Of a stretch of DNA of 28,322 nucleotides, positions 28,211 through 28,322 are shown in pieces. The notes under the pieces are model-generated. The model saw only the letters and a program-made list of their open reading frames with translations. It did not search any database and was not told the origin of the DNA. This DNA is from JAJPHT01 sp035526585 (GTDB taxonomy: Archaea > Thermoplasmatota > SW-10-69-26 > JACQPN01 > JAJPHT01): the NCBI GenBank assembly GCA_035526585.1, contig DATLCC010000025.1, forward strand, positions 1-28,322, read 5' to 3'. Position 1 is the first letter of the stretch. Each line of letters opens with the position of its first letter. The translations under genes were made by a program, and so were the position numbers.

Positions 28211-28322
28211 GCCCTCGCCCTCGCCCTCGCCCTCGCCCTCGCCCTCGCCCTCGCCCTCGCCCTCGCCCTCGCCCTCCCCCTCGCCCTCGCCCTCGCCCTC
28301 GCCCTCGCCCTCGCCCTCGCCC
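28211..28322. repeat. Hexanucleotide array (CCCTCG)n, continuing past the window
   Basis: About 18-19 tandem copies of CCCTCG with one CCCTCC variant near 28271-28276. The minus strand is (CGAGGG)n with regularly spaced GGG, able to form G-quadruplexes. In minus-strand frames it would encode Gly-Glu, Ala-Arg or Arg-Gly repeats, so it could be the low-complexity tail of a gene starting beyond the window. That cannot be decided here. Confidence 0.9.

Noticed and set aside
28211..28322. Telomere-like repeat or CRISPR array at the window end
   Set aside because: The unit is a 6-bp simple repeat without spacers. Archaeal chromosomes are circular as far as known, and simple slippage explains the array.

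Overview
This looks like chromosomal DNA of an uncultured, very GC-rich (roughly two-thirds GC, judged by eye) archaeon. The archaeal markers are ribosomal protein S17e, a zinc-finger RPA followed by its COG3390-type partner, the archaeal forms of riboflavin synthase (RibC) and FAD synthase (RibL), an ATP-dependent archaeal DNA ligase, an archaellin-like domain, tRNA genes without encoded CCA, and several genes with a TATA-like box 25-30 bp before the start codon (leaderless). The proteins lack the strong acidity of haloarchaea. A Thermoplasmatota-like euryarchaeal lineage is my best guess, but it is inference.

Layout. 1-2.5 kb: end of a branched-chain amino acid ABC transporter (livM partial, livG, livF). 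2.6-5.9 kb: a VOC protein, then a three-gene flavin/iron-sulfur dehydrogenase of the sarcosine/proline/hydroxyproline dehydrogenase type, with the BFD-type 2Fe-2S domain as a separate small gene. Import and oxidation of amino acids fit together here. 6.0-6.7 kb: a small conserved protein, a 43-residue secreted peptide and S17e. 6.8-9.0 kb: a compact flavin operon ribB-ribL-ribC-ribH with a palindrome next to its promoter.

9.0-11.06 kb is the most remarkable part. Two tandem units of about 0.92 kb, spaced 1160 bp apart, each carry a conserved TATA-type promoter and about 700-800 nt of non-protein-coding DNA. The copies have diverged, but in many stems both partners changed together, so pairing is kept. 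A long-range stem closes about 700 nt in both copies, and many hairpins carry GNRA loops. I read this as two paralogous copies of a large structured noncoding RNA that I do not recognise as any described class.

11.1-14.3 kb: a hydrophilic orphan protein, a class I aminotransferase and a membrane-anchored surface beta-propeller protein. 14.3-15.0 kb: a gene-free, AT-richer gap with a MITE-like inverted-repeat element. 15.0-17.4 kb (minus): the RPA operon. 17.6-18.6 kb (minus): a small secreted protein and a histone-H1-like-tailed protein. 18.6-19.07 kb: gene-free and rich in perfect hairpins. 19.07-22.0 kb (minus): gatC-gatA-gatB, with tRNA-Asn divergently next to it. 22.2-24.0 kb: an archaellin-like secreted protein and a cyanophycinase-family peptidase. 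24.1-25.1 kb: tRNA-Leu(UAG), a small basic protein and a broken LVIVD-type lipoprotein gene. 25.2-28.0 kb: DUF72 protein and DNA ligase. The window ends in a CCCTCG hexanucleotide array.
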